Source: Vibrio rumoiensis | GTDB lineage: Bacteria; Pseudomonadota; Gammaproteobacteria; Enterobacterales; Vibrionaceae | Direction of reading: 5' to 3' | Length of the DNA: 64,000 bases | Assembly: GCF_002218045.2 (NCBI RefSeq) | Contig: NZ_AP018688.1 | Coordinates: 45,618 to 109,617 of the forward strand | Shown here: one piece after another, positions 43,822 to 54,096 of the stretch | Layout of the letters: each line of letters begins with the position of its first letter | Numbering within the stretch: the first letter of the stretch is position 1 | Translations under genes and position numbers: made by a program | Notes under the pieces: model-generated | Seen by the model: only the letters and a program-made list of their open reading frames with translations | Told to the model about the DNA's origin: nothing | Database searches by the model: none

Positions 43822-45604
43822 AACCCAACTCCTTCAAGTAACCTTGCATCACTTGCTCGGCATCTTGTACTTGTTGGTCTAACTCATGCAGCGACACTTG
43901 GTATTTATCCCACCAGCGTTCCAGTTGGGCAATCACCTTGCTGTCCACTTCCGTATCGGCGGGGGCGTGTTGTAAGATAGACTCACGAAGCGCTTCTTTT
44001 GATTCAATTTGCGGTTTAAAGGCGTAATAGCGCTCGTCAGTGTTGGTCATGCCTTTCATATCGCTTTTTATATCAAAGACCAAAGACACATCAAAATCCC
44101 CTAAGATCTCTTCGCGGATGTAATCTTCTTCCACTTCACGCACTGGCACGCCGCCGTGAAGGATCGCGCGCACATCAAAGATTTCTGCCGGTGGTGAGGT
44201 ATCGGCGTAACGACGAATGTTCAAGTTAAAATCATTGGCTTCGATTTCCGCCAGTTCCACCACTTTGGCGTAACGCTTAATGTCTTGATAGGCATCAAAA
44301 GCGGCAACAATTTTGTCTAAATCTTGTTGGCGTAGAACGTTTTGGTTTTTGCCTTCTTGATAATCCAGCTCAGCATTAATAAACAATACCTTACCTTTAC
44401 GCTCGGCTGATTTGTTCTTATTGATGACAAGCAAACAAGCCGGAATGCCAGTGCCATAGAACAAGCCCGACGGCAAACCAATCACGGCTTCTAATAAATC
44501 ATCTTGTAAAATGCCCTGGCGAATGGCTTTTTCACTTGAACCACGGAACAACACCCCATGTGGCATCACCACGCCAACCATGCCTTCTGCATTGGTGCTG
44601 GCGATCATGTGTTGCACAAAAGCTAAATCACCGGCATCTTTCGGCGGTGTACCATAAGGGAAACGTGCAAAACCATCGCTATCACATTCTTCCTTGCCCC
44701 ACTTTTTCAGTGAGAACGGCGGATTGGCGATCACACGATCAAAGGTCATTAACTCGCCGCCTTGGGTATGCTTAGGCTCGCGCAAGGTATCGCCCTTACG
44801 AATATCGGCACTTTGCACCCCATGCAAGAACATGTTCATCTTACAAATCGCCCAAGTGTTTAGGTTCATCTCCTGGCCGTATAAAGAAAGGTTGGCAGCA
44901 TTTTCACCTTGCGATTCAAGATAGCCACGGGTTTGGATTAACATACCGCCCGAACCTATGGTTGGATCGTAAATACGCATTCCAGCACGAGGCTTTAATA
45001 ACGTCACCAGCAGTTTTACCACTTCTGATGGCGTATAAAATTCCCCACCTTTTTTACCAGCACTGTCAGCAAACATTTTGATTAAGTATTCATAAGCCGC
45101 ACCTAACATATCTGGGCGTTCGAAATCTTCATTGCGTAGACGATATTGGCTAAAGTGGGATAACAAATCGCGTAACTTGGCATCCGATAGCTTGTTCTTG
45201 ATGTTGAAGTCGATGGTGACTAACACGCCTTCTAATGACGGGTTAAATTCTTCAATCGATTCAGTAGCTTTGTTGAGGGTTTCACCGATATTGTGTTTTA
45301 AATCTTTCAACGCTGACCAACGGGCATTTTCTGGCACATAAAAGGTGGTGTCGTATTCATCTTCATCATTGGCCAGTTCTTCTGCTTGTTCTTGGGTTTT
45401 ACCTTTGTCTAGATAATATTGCACCACGCCTTGCTTAGATTCTTCAAAGGCATCCGACAGGCGTTTTAGGAATAACATGCCAAAGATGTAATCTTTATAT
45501 TCAGAGGCATCCATATTGCCACGAAGAATATCGGCGGTTTGCCATAGGAAAGATTCAAGCTGTTGCAGGGTGATTTTCGCGCTGGTGGTCATGTGGTTGT
45601 CCAT
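43814..45604 (-). CDS. hsdM: Type I restriction enzyme, methyltransferase subunit
   Basis: 596 residues, N6-adenine methylase. SAM-binding motif YDPTIGSGGMLIQT and catalytic RVIANPPFSLKKWG are both present, with the HsdM N-terminal helical domain (LESFLWQTADILRGNMDASEYKDY, in family position). First gene of the locus hsdM-hsdS-fic-two unknown-hsdR-ygjP. A second ATG at 45592 is possible. Confidence 0.96.
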   Translation of the reverse strand: MDNHMTTSAKITLQQLESFLWQTADILRGNMDASEYKDYIFGMLFLKRLSDAFEESKQGVVQYYLDKGKTQEQAEELANDEDEYDTTFYVPENARWSALKDLKHNIGETLNKATESIEEFNPSLEGVLVTIDFNIKNKLSDAKLRDLLSHFSQYRLRNEDFERPDMLGAAYEYLIKMFADSAGKKGGEFYTPSEVVKLLVTLLKPRAGMRIYDPTIGSGGMLIQTRGYLESQGENAANLSLYGQEMNLNTWAICKMNMFLHGVQSADIRKGDTLREPKHTQGGELMTFDRVIANPPFSLKKWGKEECDSDGFARFPYGTPPKDAGDLAFVQHMIASTNAEGMVGVVMPHGVLFRGSSEKAIRQGILQDDLLEAVIGLPSGLFYGTGIPACLLVINKNKSAERKGKVLFINAELDYQEGKNQNVLRQQDLDKIVAAFDAYQDIKRYAKVVELAEIEANDFNLNIRRYADTSPPAEIFDVRAILHGGVPVREVEEDYIREEILGDFDVSLVFDIKSDMKGMTNTDERYYAFKPQIESKEALRESILQHAPADTEVDSKVIAQLERWWDKYQVSLHELDQQVQDAEQVMQGYLKELGYE

Positions 45605-45648
45605 TTCAAAGCTGAAAGGCTTGGTGATAAAAAGCCAAAATAAACATC

Positions 45649-45670
45649 TATACCCTTTTGTTTGGGTATA
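45649..45670. promoter_or_regulatory. Inverted repeat upstream of hsdM
   Basis: TATACCC and GGGTATA separated by 8 bp, about 45 bp before the hsdM start. Could be an operator or overlap the promoter; no known regulator matched. Confidence 0.4.
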
Positions 45671-45886
45671 ACATCGATATTAGGGTGGAGTGCGACAGTT
45701 GGCGTCGCAGTAAAACCTTTTAATTGTTGGTGATTCTACGGCGATGCCAGGAGGGTGACAATAGAGATATGATGAAACAAGGATTTATATCAATTTATCG
45801 AAATGATAAGTGTTCGATTGGCTTTAAGCATGGCCATTGAAAAGCCAATAACCATTTGAAGTAAATAATTTATTTTCAATAGTTTA

Positions 45887-46015
45887 TTAATCATCATCAG
45901 AATGGCGCTGATCCCATTTGTAAGCATAGTAAAGCATCAAAGCGGCTCCTATCATGAGCCCACCTAAAGCAATAAGAAGTGGTACAAATCCATTGGCTAG
46001 GTTTATCGTAATCAT
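45887..46015 (-). CDS. Small single-helix membrane protein, 42 aa
   Basis: From ATG 46015 (GGAGG six bases upstream) the frame encodes 42 residues with one strong hydrophobic helix, GFVPLLIALGGLMIGAALMLYYA, and a charged tail KWDQRHSDDD. The open frame goes further upstream to 46123 but with poor context. Unknown function, located just upstream of the hsd operon and on the same strand, 280 bp away. Confidence 0.6.
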   Translation of the reverse strand: MITINLANGFVPLLIALGGLMIGAALMLYYAYKWDQRHSDDD

Positions 46016-48180
46016 ACATTCCTCCGAAAGAGAATCATTTTGCTGTGGTATCCTCAGGAAAAGCCACGCAACCAAAGCTACACTGTCACTTAAAGTCTGA
46101 TCAGGATATGACTGTGTTTCCATGTTTACGTTTGAAAATAGCGGATTTATTCACAATGTTCGACAAAAATAAAACGCGATCAACGTTTAGGATAAGCGAC
46201 CAAGTTTAGTCATTTAATTCCCCCCAGTTTCCAGAGTTCGTTTAACATCAACTTACTTGCTTTTATTTTCGCTCTAAATGGCCATGTAAGCACGCTATTT
46301 ACCTTTACGGTCGCGATGCCACAACATTTCAACCAAACGCTCTCAAATCGCCATTTTGGGGCGTTAAAATGGCATTAATACGGGGTGATTTAAATAATTT
46401 TGTTTCGTTCCCTAAAAAACACTCGGTCTGAAATGCTTTTCTAGCATCGATCACTTTGTGAGATTTCTCACCATAACGAGAGAATACAAAGCATCAATCT
46501 GCAACCCTATTTTTGCTCATCCCAAAAAGAAATTCAGTCTCGTTTTTCTGACCATCCATCACTAGTGCGAAATTCAAAACGGGAAACCAACACAGCAAGC
46601 GAACAGCACACTATACTTCCCCTCCAACGTCGTATTTGATTTTCTGTTTCTTACAATCGCAATCCATCACTTCCGATGGTTTCAGTTTTAACTCAGCTAC
46701 ATGTCCTTGTATGTTCGAGTCTTAGTTTTCAATTGCGATGACTTAACTTGAACATGACTTCCCATGACCAACGCTAACCAAGTAAGTACTATGCGTTCCG
46801 TAAGCAACGAATTAACTCTTGTTCATTGCGTGGCTCTACTTTTGATTTGCTTAAAAATGTGCACAACGTTGTTTGTGATAACCATTCATAGTCCTGGAGT
46901 AAACATTTCAATAGATTCAGGTGAAAGCAATTCGATAAATCAACTAATGTCCGTAACAATGTAAATTGCATTCTTGCTCTACCCACAGAAATTTAACTAT
47001 TGAATACATCCTAGTATTTTAAATTTCAGATCACTGTAGTCACAATTCACACCACTCTACCAATGACAAAACATTCACTCCCTTTAAGCCCAGTTAAAAT
47101 TCACCGTTTAGATCAAATGAGTTTTATCTTGACGTAGTCAATCCATATCCAATACCAAAACACTCTAATATCTCTCTTAGCTGCATAAAAAGTATCGAAA
47201 CTAGAACAAAAAACCAGGAGGCAATCTCCATTCTCAAGTTAAATTTTCACAATCAAAAAAAACCAAAACATCGATGCTCATGTCACACGAACAATTAGGT
47301 TAAAAGTATCAACTTAAAAATGACAAACACATAACCAAAACCATTAACTGGTGCAGTTATGAATCACCACTAATCCCCGCACATGTTTCATTAACTTATT
47401 CGCGCAATAACTTGATAAGGAACTTTGCAATGAATCTACTTTTGATTTTTTAAAAGAAAAATGATTATTGAAACGCAAACTAATGCCTTGGTTGCATGAT
47501 ATGTATTTGCTTATAACAAAAACAATTTCACTCACATCTTCTTCACTTAGTCTGCATACACATGCATCAAAAAACCTTTGGCGTTACGGATCTACTTTGA
47601 ACCATTGCAAATTAAATTACAGATTGTTGAGCTAACGTTTTTCAAAATGGGATGGAAGAAAAAAATGCTTAACTTTAACTTCTTTGTTTGCACCTAGCCA
47701 TTCGTTCTTATCCAGATTTGAATTCTGGGGTAACTTCAAACACCTAAAGAGCACATTCTATTTTGCAATCATCAAACAATAAAATCGAACATAGGAATTG
47801 ATAAACTCTATCCATCATCACAAAAATTAAATGCACTGAACCATGCATAAAAAATGAAGCATCAAGATTGAGAAAATCAAACGGAAGCTATCTTAATTTT
47901 GCAATAAAACTCAAACCACATTACTTCACCGAAGTGTTACTACTAAACACGTTCAAAATATTAATATGCTTCGTGTTCATTTTTTATATCTGACTGCTGT
48001 TTTTATATCTGACTGCTGATTGACGGGAACTGTTCTGATGATTTTATAGATGCATGGGACATGTTGTAAATCACATCAATTCGATTACAACTTTCTCTTG
48101 TAGAATAATGCTTAAAAATTTTCTTTTTTTCTCACGCCCTTTTATCGCAAAAAACCTTCTAAACAGAGCATATCGATGCA
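46016..48180. other. Gene-poor AT-rich region, 2.2 kb
   Basis: No frame here has both a credible start and protein-like composition; those at 46764-46964, 46789-46986 and 47344-47535 look random. A 19-bp tandem duplication is present at 47981-48018. The region leads to the iteron array at 48224, so it may be origin flanking DNA or contain untranslated RNA. Confidence 0.55.
47981..48018. repeat. Tandem 19-bp duplication
   Basis: TTTTTATATCTGACTGCTG occurs twice back to back (47981-47999 and 48000-48018). Purpose unknown; replication slippage is the simplest origin. Confidence 0.8.
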
Positions 48181-48186
48181 TGCCTA

Positions 48187-48444
48187 TTTAACTTTTATTT
48201 AAATAATTAAATTTAAATAGGGTCGATTTGAACAATTTGACACTTTGATTTGAGCATTTTGACACTTCGATTTGAGCATTTTGACACTTTGATTTGAGCA
48301 ATTTGACACTTCGATTTGAGCATTTTGACACTCGTGTTTTGATAACCTATTGATAGTCAATGTGAGCATTTTGACACCCTATTTTGATAACCTCTTGATA
48401 GTTAACTTGAGTGTTTTGACACTTTAATTTGAACATTTTGACAA
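48187..48444. repeat. Iteron array 0 with adjacent AT-rich stretch (orphan origin)
   Basis: Five tandem 22-bp units of the form YGATTTGARCAWTTTGACACTT run from 48224 to 48333 without gaps. Related TGAGCATTTTGACA-type copies follow near 48361, 48407 and 48424, partly separated by TTTTGATAACCT-type spacers. Directly upstream, 48187-48222 is almost pure A/T, like a DNA unwinding element. This is the layout of an iteron origin, but no rep gene is adjacent and the unit differs from those of repB1 and repB2. Confidence 0.82.
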
Positions 48445-49352
48445 CCAATCGACGCTCAAAAAAACCATCACTTACGACGTACTAAAAAAATATAGCCAAA
48501 TTAACCAAGTACGATATTCGTCTATAAAACAGAACTAACCATACGATAAAACAAGATCGGCAAGGACTAAATTTTGCAGTTACACCATAGATAAAAATAA
48601 CTTAAACCCATTATTTTTTCACAACTTCATAGCCAATGAACACATCATATTGGATAACTTTATTCCGTTTTTTTTTGCAAAAAACATCACCGTATAATCA
48701 CAAGAAAACAGTCATAATTTGAATAATTTTTCGTCATGATATTTTCATAGAATCACAAACAATAAATACAGAAATGCACGTCGTTGCTTGCCTTAATTCG
48801 TTCGAAGCATACAATTTTTTCGCATGTGAATAGTAGGAAGAAATACCATAATATCCTCTCACCATTTACAAAAGTAGAAGCCATAAAAGAAGATATTTTT
48901 CTATATTATTTTAAACACTATCACGTCATTTTTTCGTACAAACACTCCAAACTCATCGTCCAACAAAGATGACAAACTAGCATTTCATCGATAGAACCCA
49001 TCTAATGCCTTCAAAATATTTCTGAGCATTCTTTACCGTAAAAGCAGGCATTAACTACTACTACCAAGAACATGAAGGCTCTCAACAACTTTTTAGAAAA
49101 TACTCCCTTATCAAGTACATAAATCCTCGTGACAATAGCCAAAGTTTACACATCAACTTTCGCTCAAGAATGTTGAAAACGTTAAGAGGCCGAAGACTAA
49201 AAAAACTGTTTACACTCTCCCTTAAATTTCAGCCATACAGAGCTAAATTTTGAAACTATTGTTACTTTCATCGACTTAAAAATAATTGTATTCACCGTTT
49301 TATTTTGCGACAAAGAAGGGGGGAGATTAAGCACAACGTACCAACAAAAAAA
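48445..49352. other. AT-rich region without supported gene
   Basis: Nothing convincing over 0.9 kb; the frame at 48784-48972 lacks a clear ribosome binding site. Ends at a strong hairpin. Confidence 0.5.
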
Positions 49353-49372
49353 GCAAGGTGAATTCACCTTGC
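49353..49372 (-). terminator. Terminator after the hsdR remnant
   Basis: GCAAGGTGAATTCACCTTGC is a perfect 20-bp palindrome followed on the minus strand by a run of seven T, a classic Rho-independent terminator. It lies just downstream of the hsdR remnant. Confidence 0.85.
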
Positions 49373-49379
49373 CTTTGTG

Positions 49380-49670
49380 TTTTTCTACAAATAATTTAAG
49401 CCGCATACCAACCAACACTTCTGCTTCCTCTAACACAAGCTTAATCGCTTCTTCAGCAGCATCTGGTGGGTATTTCCATTTGCGTAATAATCAGCGTTCA
49501 AGGTTACGCATACGAGCTCAAACGCTTTCCCGTTTCTGCCAATCTACCGTCGCAGATTTACGTAATTGTTGAGCCCATTCAATGACGAGTTGACGCAAAT
49601 TTTCATTACCTAATTCACGAACGGATGACTCGTTTTCTACCAAGGCACGATAAAATATATGGAAAAAGAT
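49380..49670 (-). pseudogene. Remnant of a second type I hsdR (C-terminal DUF3387 part)
   Basis: On the minus strand FYRALVENESSVRELGNENL, LVIEWAQQLRKSATVDWQKRE and RKWKYPPDAAEEAIKLVLEE correspond to the C-terminal domain found in many HsdR proteins. Two in-frame TGA codons break it (after KRESV and after RNLER), each one change from CGA. The upstream part is missing. It is unlike the C-terminus of the intact HsdR in this window, so it derives from another restriction system. Confidence 0.75.
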
Positions 49671-49751
49671 AATCATTGTGGCACTTGTAGGGTTATTGAG
49701 TAACACACTTCGAGGCATTTTTGATTCAGATGGATTTGTAGTTAATTTTAG

Positions 49752-50207
49752 TTAAGGGATCAACTCCATTTTTGCTGCCACAGTAGCTGGTAATTCCTTC
49801 AACAACCTGTGCGTAGTACGATACATTTTAATTACATCACCAAAAAGGTGTAGCATATCTCGAAAACTCCCCCCATCACCACTCTGCTCAATGTAAGCGA
49901 AAGCAGAATGAAATACTTCTTCGTCAGGATCTATTAGCTTCTCCTCTAGAAAGGTTACTAATTCGCCAATGTGAGTACAGTAATTAAGCGCCTCAGCAAC
50001 ACGGATATAAAGGTCATACGTATCTGTTCGTGCATGTGTGTAGAGGTCTAACAGTGGGTGCTGTGCTAAACCAATTTGTTTGTAGACCCTTTGAGCAGAC
50101 GGCTCATTATTTATCTCTTTTATTTGATCAAACATATCCGAAGCTCGCTGCCCGATCGATACCAGCTCAGACAACAGCATTTCAGCATCAGTATCTGTGT
50201 AACTCAT
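49752..50207 (-). CDS. Hypothetical protein, about 151 aa
   Basis: Acidic helical protein (ELVSIGQRASDMFDQIKEIN, EALNYCTHIGELVTFLEEKL), no domain recognised. From ATG 50207 the protein starts MSYTDTDAEMLL; an AAGGAG lies rather far upstream (about 14 bases). The frame also opens at 50243. It stands alone on the minus strand. Confidence 0.6.
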   Translation of the reverse strand: MSYTDTDAEMLLSELVSIGQRASDMFDQIKEINNEPSAQRVYKQIGLAQHPLLDLYTHARTDTYDLYIRVAEALNYCTHIGELVTFLEEKLIDPDEEVFHSAFAYIEQSGDGGSFRDMLHLFGDVIKMYRTTHRLLKELPATVAAKMELIP

Positions 50208-50456
50208 TAATTTAATTTGGTTTCTCCTTGTATCAATGTTCATGTGTGGTGCAGAGCAGTATGATGAGTATATTACACCACTAAATGTGGCTGAGATAAT
50301 TCACGAAACAAGTAGTTTCACAATTGGCCAACAGCTAATTGCATAAATAAATCTCATCATAGTTACGTGCGTTATCAACATTATAAGTTACTGGATGCCA
50401 ATCGGTGACTTAGTGAAGGCTTGAGCCTAGTGCCGTGAAAGTTGCACGCTGGGTTC

Positions 50457-50800
50457 TTAAAGCGACGACACTTGGTAACAGGTGTCGTCTACTCTACATT
50501 TTCGATTTAGGAATGGCAGCGTATCAACTGTGATCGCAGCCATTTTAGTATCTACATACTTTTGGTTCGACCCCGAAATCAACTTCGACAATTGTCCCAT
50601 AGCTATTTTTACCGAAGGATTCCCTGAATCAAAAAGGTTCTCTATATCATCACATTTAGGCAACCATTCGGGAGATGGTTTCCAATTTAACTCTGCAAAT
50701 TCACAACCACGGACATGTATTAACCAGGAACGCAAAAGAGATTCTGCAATTTCAATTTTTACAATATGGCCTTCCTTTGTTAAGAAGGTACAAACAACTG
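50457..50800 (-). pseudogene. 5'-truncated hypothetical gene behind repB1
   Basis: The frame continues directly from the repB1 stop in the same phase and encodes a protein-like string (FLTKEGHIVKIEIAESLLRS, GCEFAELNWKPSPEWLPK, DTLPFLNRKCR). It has no ATG or GTG; only TTG 50735 or a rare ATT after AAAGGAAGG could start it. The N-terminus resembles the middle of a longer unknown protein, so the 5' end was probably lost when the repB1 segment joined. Confidence 0.45.
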
Positions 50801-50801
50801 A

Positions 50802-51836
50802 TTAATACTCAACATCATTATTCATTTGTTGGAGCTCTTTAATTTTGTCTAAAAATGCCTTATCAGCCACCTCACTTTCATCTGCTTCCCCAGCTGATTG
50901 ACGCTTAATAATCGCTCTTTCAACTTTCTCTGCTTGTTCATCTTCTTCAAAAACGCGATATGCAGCAGCTAATGATTTAAGCTCATTGATTGTTAAAGGC
51001 TCATCCCCAGTTAGACGCTTTGTTTCAAGCTTAGTAATGATTTTTTTAGCATCTTCAAAATTCAGAACTTCAACAGGGTCTTTAACGTTTATCCACGTAT
51101 AAAGAAACTCAACAGAGTGTACATTACGGCCATGTTTATGCAGCTTGATACCCAGGCCATCAGGAGATTCATGAAACATGATCTCTTTTTGAGTTTTAGG
51201 ATCGTTACTAAGCTCGATGATGCTTTCTCGAATGCAGCGAGTAATAAACACGCCATTGTTTGAGAATGAGCTCTTATTCTTTTTAATATCCCCTTTCTCG
51301 TCCAGAATGCCCATATAAGCCTTTAGCGCTTCAACTTCCATTAGGTTGAGCTTCTTATCGCCTTTAAAGCGAGAAAGTATCTCATAGAGGCGTTTGGTGT
51401 ACTCTCGCTTCAATCCTAAGTAGCTTTTGGTATTAATCAGTGAAAAGCCTTTGTTGTATTCCACGTACTCCTTCGCTAGAGCATCGTTAGGCACTAACGT
51501 CAAAACACGATCTTTGTATTTGGCTTTTTTAAATAGAGGGGTGAACTCAAATTCTGTATCCCCCTTTGATTCTTGGATGATACCAATCTTTCTAGAGGAG
51601 AGACGGCTAACCACATCATTAAGTTGTGAACCAATCGCTCGATTATTCAAACCAAGCCAATCAGAAAGCTGCGCTGCAGTGAAAGTATACTCGGGAGTAT
51701 TACCTTCCCAGTCTTCAGGGCGCATGTTAGCTATCATTAAACCAAACAAGTTTGCTTCCCTAGCCGTCAAATCTTGTTGTGAGAATACGAGCTGATGCCC
51801 TTTCTTTATATGGGTTGGTAGTTTTTTAGAATTCAT
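50802..51836 (-). CDS. repB: RepB1: Rep_3-family replication initiator
   Basis: 344 residues from ATG 51836. Two winged-helix halves as in iteron-binding initiators: KKGHQLVFSQQDLTAREANLFGLMIANM, the DNA-binding YTKRLYEILSRFKG (about residue 155) and FLYTWINVKDPVEVLNF. It binds the 21-bp AGCAAAC iterons just upstream and opens the origin. Similar over its whole length to RepB2 (56679-55612), with clearly different iterons. The frame extends to 51923 without a good start. Confidence 0.9.
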   Translation of the reverse strand: MNSKKLPTHIKKGHQLVFSQQDLTAREANLFGLMIANMRPEDWEGNTPEYTFTAAQLSDWLGLNNRAIGSQLNDVVSRLSSRKIGIIQESKGDTEFEFTPLFKKAKYKDRVLTLVPNDALAKEYVEYNKGFSLINTKSYLGLKREYTKRLYEILSRFKGDKKLNLMEVEALKAYMGILDEKGDIKKNKSSFSNNGVFITRCIRESIIELSNDPKTQKEIMFHESPDGLGIKLHKHGRNVHSVEFLYTWINVKDPVEVLNFEDAKKIITKLETKRLTGDEPLTINELKSLAAAYRVFEEDEQAEKVERAIIKRQSAGEADESEVADKAFLDKIKELQQMNNDVEY

Positions 51837-51840
51837 CGTT

Positions 51841-52470
51841 AACTCACACGTTTGTTTGCTACAAGCAAACATTCTTGTACTTATGCTCAAAATATACTCA
51901 CACATGAAACGTAAAGCAAACAAACGTGTAAATTATGAAGTTAAATCACAGAATTATTTGCTCAATAAGGCTATCAAAGCCTAAAAGTTGTCTTCAATAT
52001 TAAAAAGCAAACTTTTTTGTACACTTTAAGACAAGTAAATGATCAATAAGCAAACTTTCATGTCATCAAAGCAAACTATTTAGGTGGTAAAGCAAATAAA
52101 TCTGATCCAAAAGCAAACGGATATGATCTTACTGCAAACCTTTTTGATCTAAAAGCAAACAAACCTGTCGAGCAATTCAGATAAAAGCATTTAAAATCAA
52201 CAAGATAAAACTGCTATAGATCTCTTAGTCTTTTAGTCTAGTTAGATCTTTAGATTTGTTAGTTATTAATAGATCTTTATAGTGTGTGTGGATAAGTGAA
52301 TAAATGCTGCAACCTCAACCAACAAACCTTCATACAATGTTTAAATCGACAAAATTGTTTGCTTAAAACAAGAGAAGCAAACAAACATGTAAAACAGGCT
52401 CTAAACTTACAAAAAAGTTTGCTTATAACAATAAAAGCAAACTTTTTTGTTAACTACTATAGATCCTATT
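51841..52470. repeat. oriV1: AGCAAAC iterons of repB1
   Basis: Six head-to-tail iterons with exact 21-bp spacing have GCAAA starting at 52050, 52071, 52092, 52113, 52134 and 52155 (consensus AAAGCAAACNNNNNTGATC). Further single or inverted copies lie near 51865, 51913, 52007, 52376 and 52436. Inverted copies next to the gene may mediate autorepression. Confidence 0.88.
52287..52295 (-). promoter_or_regulatory. DnaA box in oriV1
   Basis: TTATCCACA on the minus strand, an exact DnaA consensus, upstream of the main iteron block. Confidence 0.8.
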
Positions 52471-52635
52471 TTAGATTCCAAGTTTCGCTTCATGTAGATA
52501 ATCAAACGACAGAATGAACGTTGTTTGTGAATATTGGGGCTTGGTTGAGCCACCGATTGAGGGAGGAACGAGCGAAGAGGTTCGCGAAATAAAGCAGGAA
52601 TAGCTACATCATCGGATTATTAACACGATATTTCA

Positions 52636-52773
52636 TTACTTTTCATTATTTGAATTTGCATAATCCAACAAGCATTTTTCTAACTTATCCAGTTTCTTCT
52701 CTAAAGGAGAGGCGAATAAAGTCAGTAAGCCAATGACCAATGAAATACCCCAAAAAATAAAGATAACGCTCAT
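52636..52773 (-). CDS. Small single-helix membrane protein, 45 aa
   Basis: ATG 52773 with AAAGG seven bases upstream; the 45 residues begin with a hydrophobic helix (SVIFIFWGISLVIGLLTLFAS) followed by a charged helix (PLEKKLDKLEKCLLDYANS). Missed by length filters. Placed just downstream of umuC on the same strand. Function unknown. Confidence 0.55.
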   Translation of the reverse strand: MSVIFIFWGISLVIGLLTLFASPLEKKLDKLEKCLLDYANSNNEK

Positions 52774-52839
52774 AGTTATAACCTTTCGCCATCAAGACAC
52801 AATAAGTAGTGATACTATACCTTTCAAATTTGAAAAACA

Positions 52840-54096
52840 CTAACACCTCACCACCGGTATATCCCCCCACTTTGTCGTGTACTGAGGCGTTAACCTTTCT
52901 CGTCTCATTGCCCACTTTTCAACCGTACCTTGCGCTGCCACAAACAACGAATCCCTACCATAACGTTGGTTCAAGCCATCTAATACTTTCATCAATCTTG
53001 GGTCGTCAGGGTTGGGATTCAGCCAATCGATTTGCGCATGTTTGCCATCAATTAAATCAACCAGTCCAACACCGACTTTGTAATATCGCACATCTGGCTT
53101 AAACATCTGCTCTGCAAGCTGTCTCACCGCCTGGGTAATGACGGTTGTATCTGAGGTAGGATAAGGAAAATGATGTACTGCCTTACTGCTGACTGGGATT
53201 GCATCAAAAGGTGAACTTGATGCAAAACACATAATTACTTTACATAAGGATTGTTGCTTTCTGACTTTAGCGGAGGCAATGCCAACATGCTTACTTAAGG
53301 CTTGCTGTAAGGTATCTAAATCCGTGATACGAGTGCCGACACTGCGCGTTGAAAAAATCTGTTTCTTATCCGCACGTATGGCATCCCACTGTTTACAAGC
53401 TTGGCCATTTAATTCTCGAACTGTGCGTTCCAACTCTACATTAAAGAATCGCTGTGCTTTCATGGGGTCAAAGCACGCTAAATCATAAGCGCTTTTAATG
53501 CCCATAACATTGAGCTTTGTCGTTAATCGTCGCCCAATCCCCCACACTTCAGAGACAGGAACATGCTTTAAAATATGGATACGTTCCGCGTCTGAATCCA
53601 ATACACAAACGCCTTGGTAGCCCTGTATTTTCTTTGCCGCATGATTGGCAAGTTTTGCTAAGGTTAGCGTTGGTCCCATTCCTACGCACACCGGTAAACG
53701 ACATTCTTTCCATACGGATTTACGGATCAATACGCCATGCGCACGTAAATCTGGGATCGCTTGTTGGCAGTGTCTCAAAGATAAGAATGATTCATCAATA
53801 CTGTAGATATGCTGCTCAGGTGCAAAGCGCCCAATCACGGTCATCATCTTGGCTGATAAGTCGGCGTATAACTCATAATTGGACGATAAAGCCACGACGC
53901 CCTTACGTTCACATAATCTTTGCACTTCAAAAAAGGGTTTGAACTTAGGGATGCCGAGATCTTTTGCCTGGCGGTTAGCCGCAACGATACAACCATCGTT
54001 ATTGGATAGCACAACGATAGGCTTGCCTCGCAAGTCAGGCCGGAATACTTGCTCTGCACTGCAATAAAACGCATTGGCATCGACTAAAGCGAACAT
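52840..54096 (-). CDS. umuC: UmuC/MucB-type Y-family DNA polymerase
   Basis: Catalytic subunit of a pol V-like translesion polymerase. 418 residues. Active-site acids in FALVDANAFYCSAEQVF and IYSIDESFL; VVLSNNDGCIVAANRQAK is a family signature. Its ATG directly follows the umuD stop (TAAATG), so both are expressed from the LexA-controlled promoter upstream of umuD. Plasmid copies raise damage-induced mutation. Confidence 0.96.
   Translation of the reverse strand: MFALVDANAFYCSAEQVFRPDLRGKPIVVLSNNDGCIVAANRQAKDLGIPKFKPFFEVQRLCERKGVVALSSNYELYADLSAKMMTVIGRFAPEQHIYSIDESFLSLRHCQQAIPDLRAHGVLIRKSVWKECRLPVCVGMGPTLTLAKLANHAAKKIQGYQGVCVLDSDAERIHILKHVPVSEVWGIGRRLTTKLNVMGIKSAYDLACFDPMKAQRFFNVELERTVRELNGQACKQWDAIRADKKQIFSTRSVGTRITDLDTLQQALSKHVGIASAKVRKQQSLCKVIMCFASSSPFDAIPVSSKAVHHFPYPTSDTTVITQAVRQLAEQMFKPDVRYYKVGVGLVDLIDGKHAQIDWLNPNPDDPRLMKVLDGLNQRYGRDSLFVAAQGTVEKWAMRRERLTPQYTTKWGDIPVVRC

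Noticed and set aside
46764..46964. 66-codon plus frame in the AT-rich region
   Set aside because: No ribosome binding site; composition looks random; an equally long frame lies on the opposite strand.
48224..48333. CRISPR array at the 22-bp tandem repeats
   Set aside because: Repeats are back to back without spacers, the layout of replication iterons.
53517..53942. 141-codon plus frame antisense to umuC
   Set aside because: Shadow of the umuC frame.
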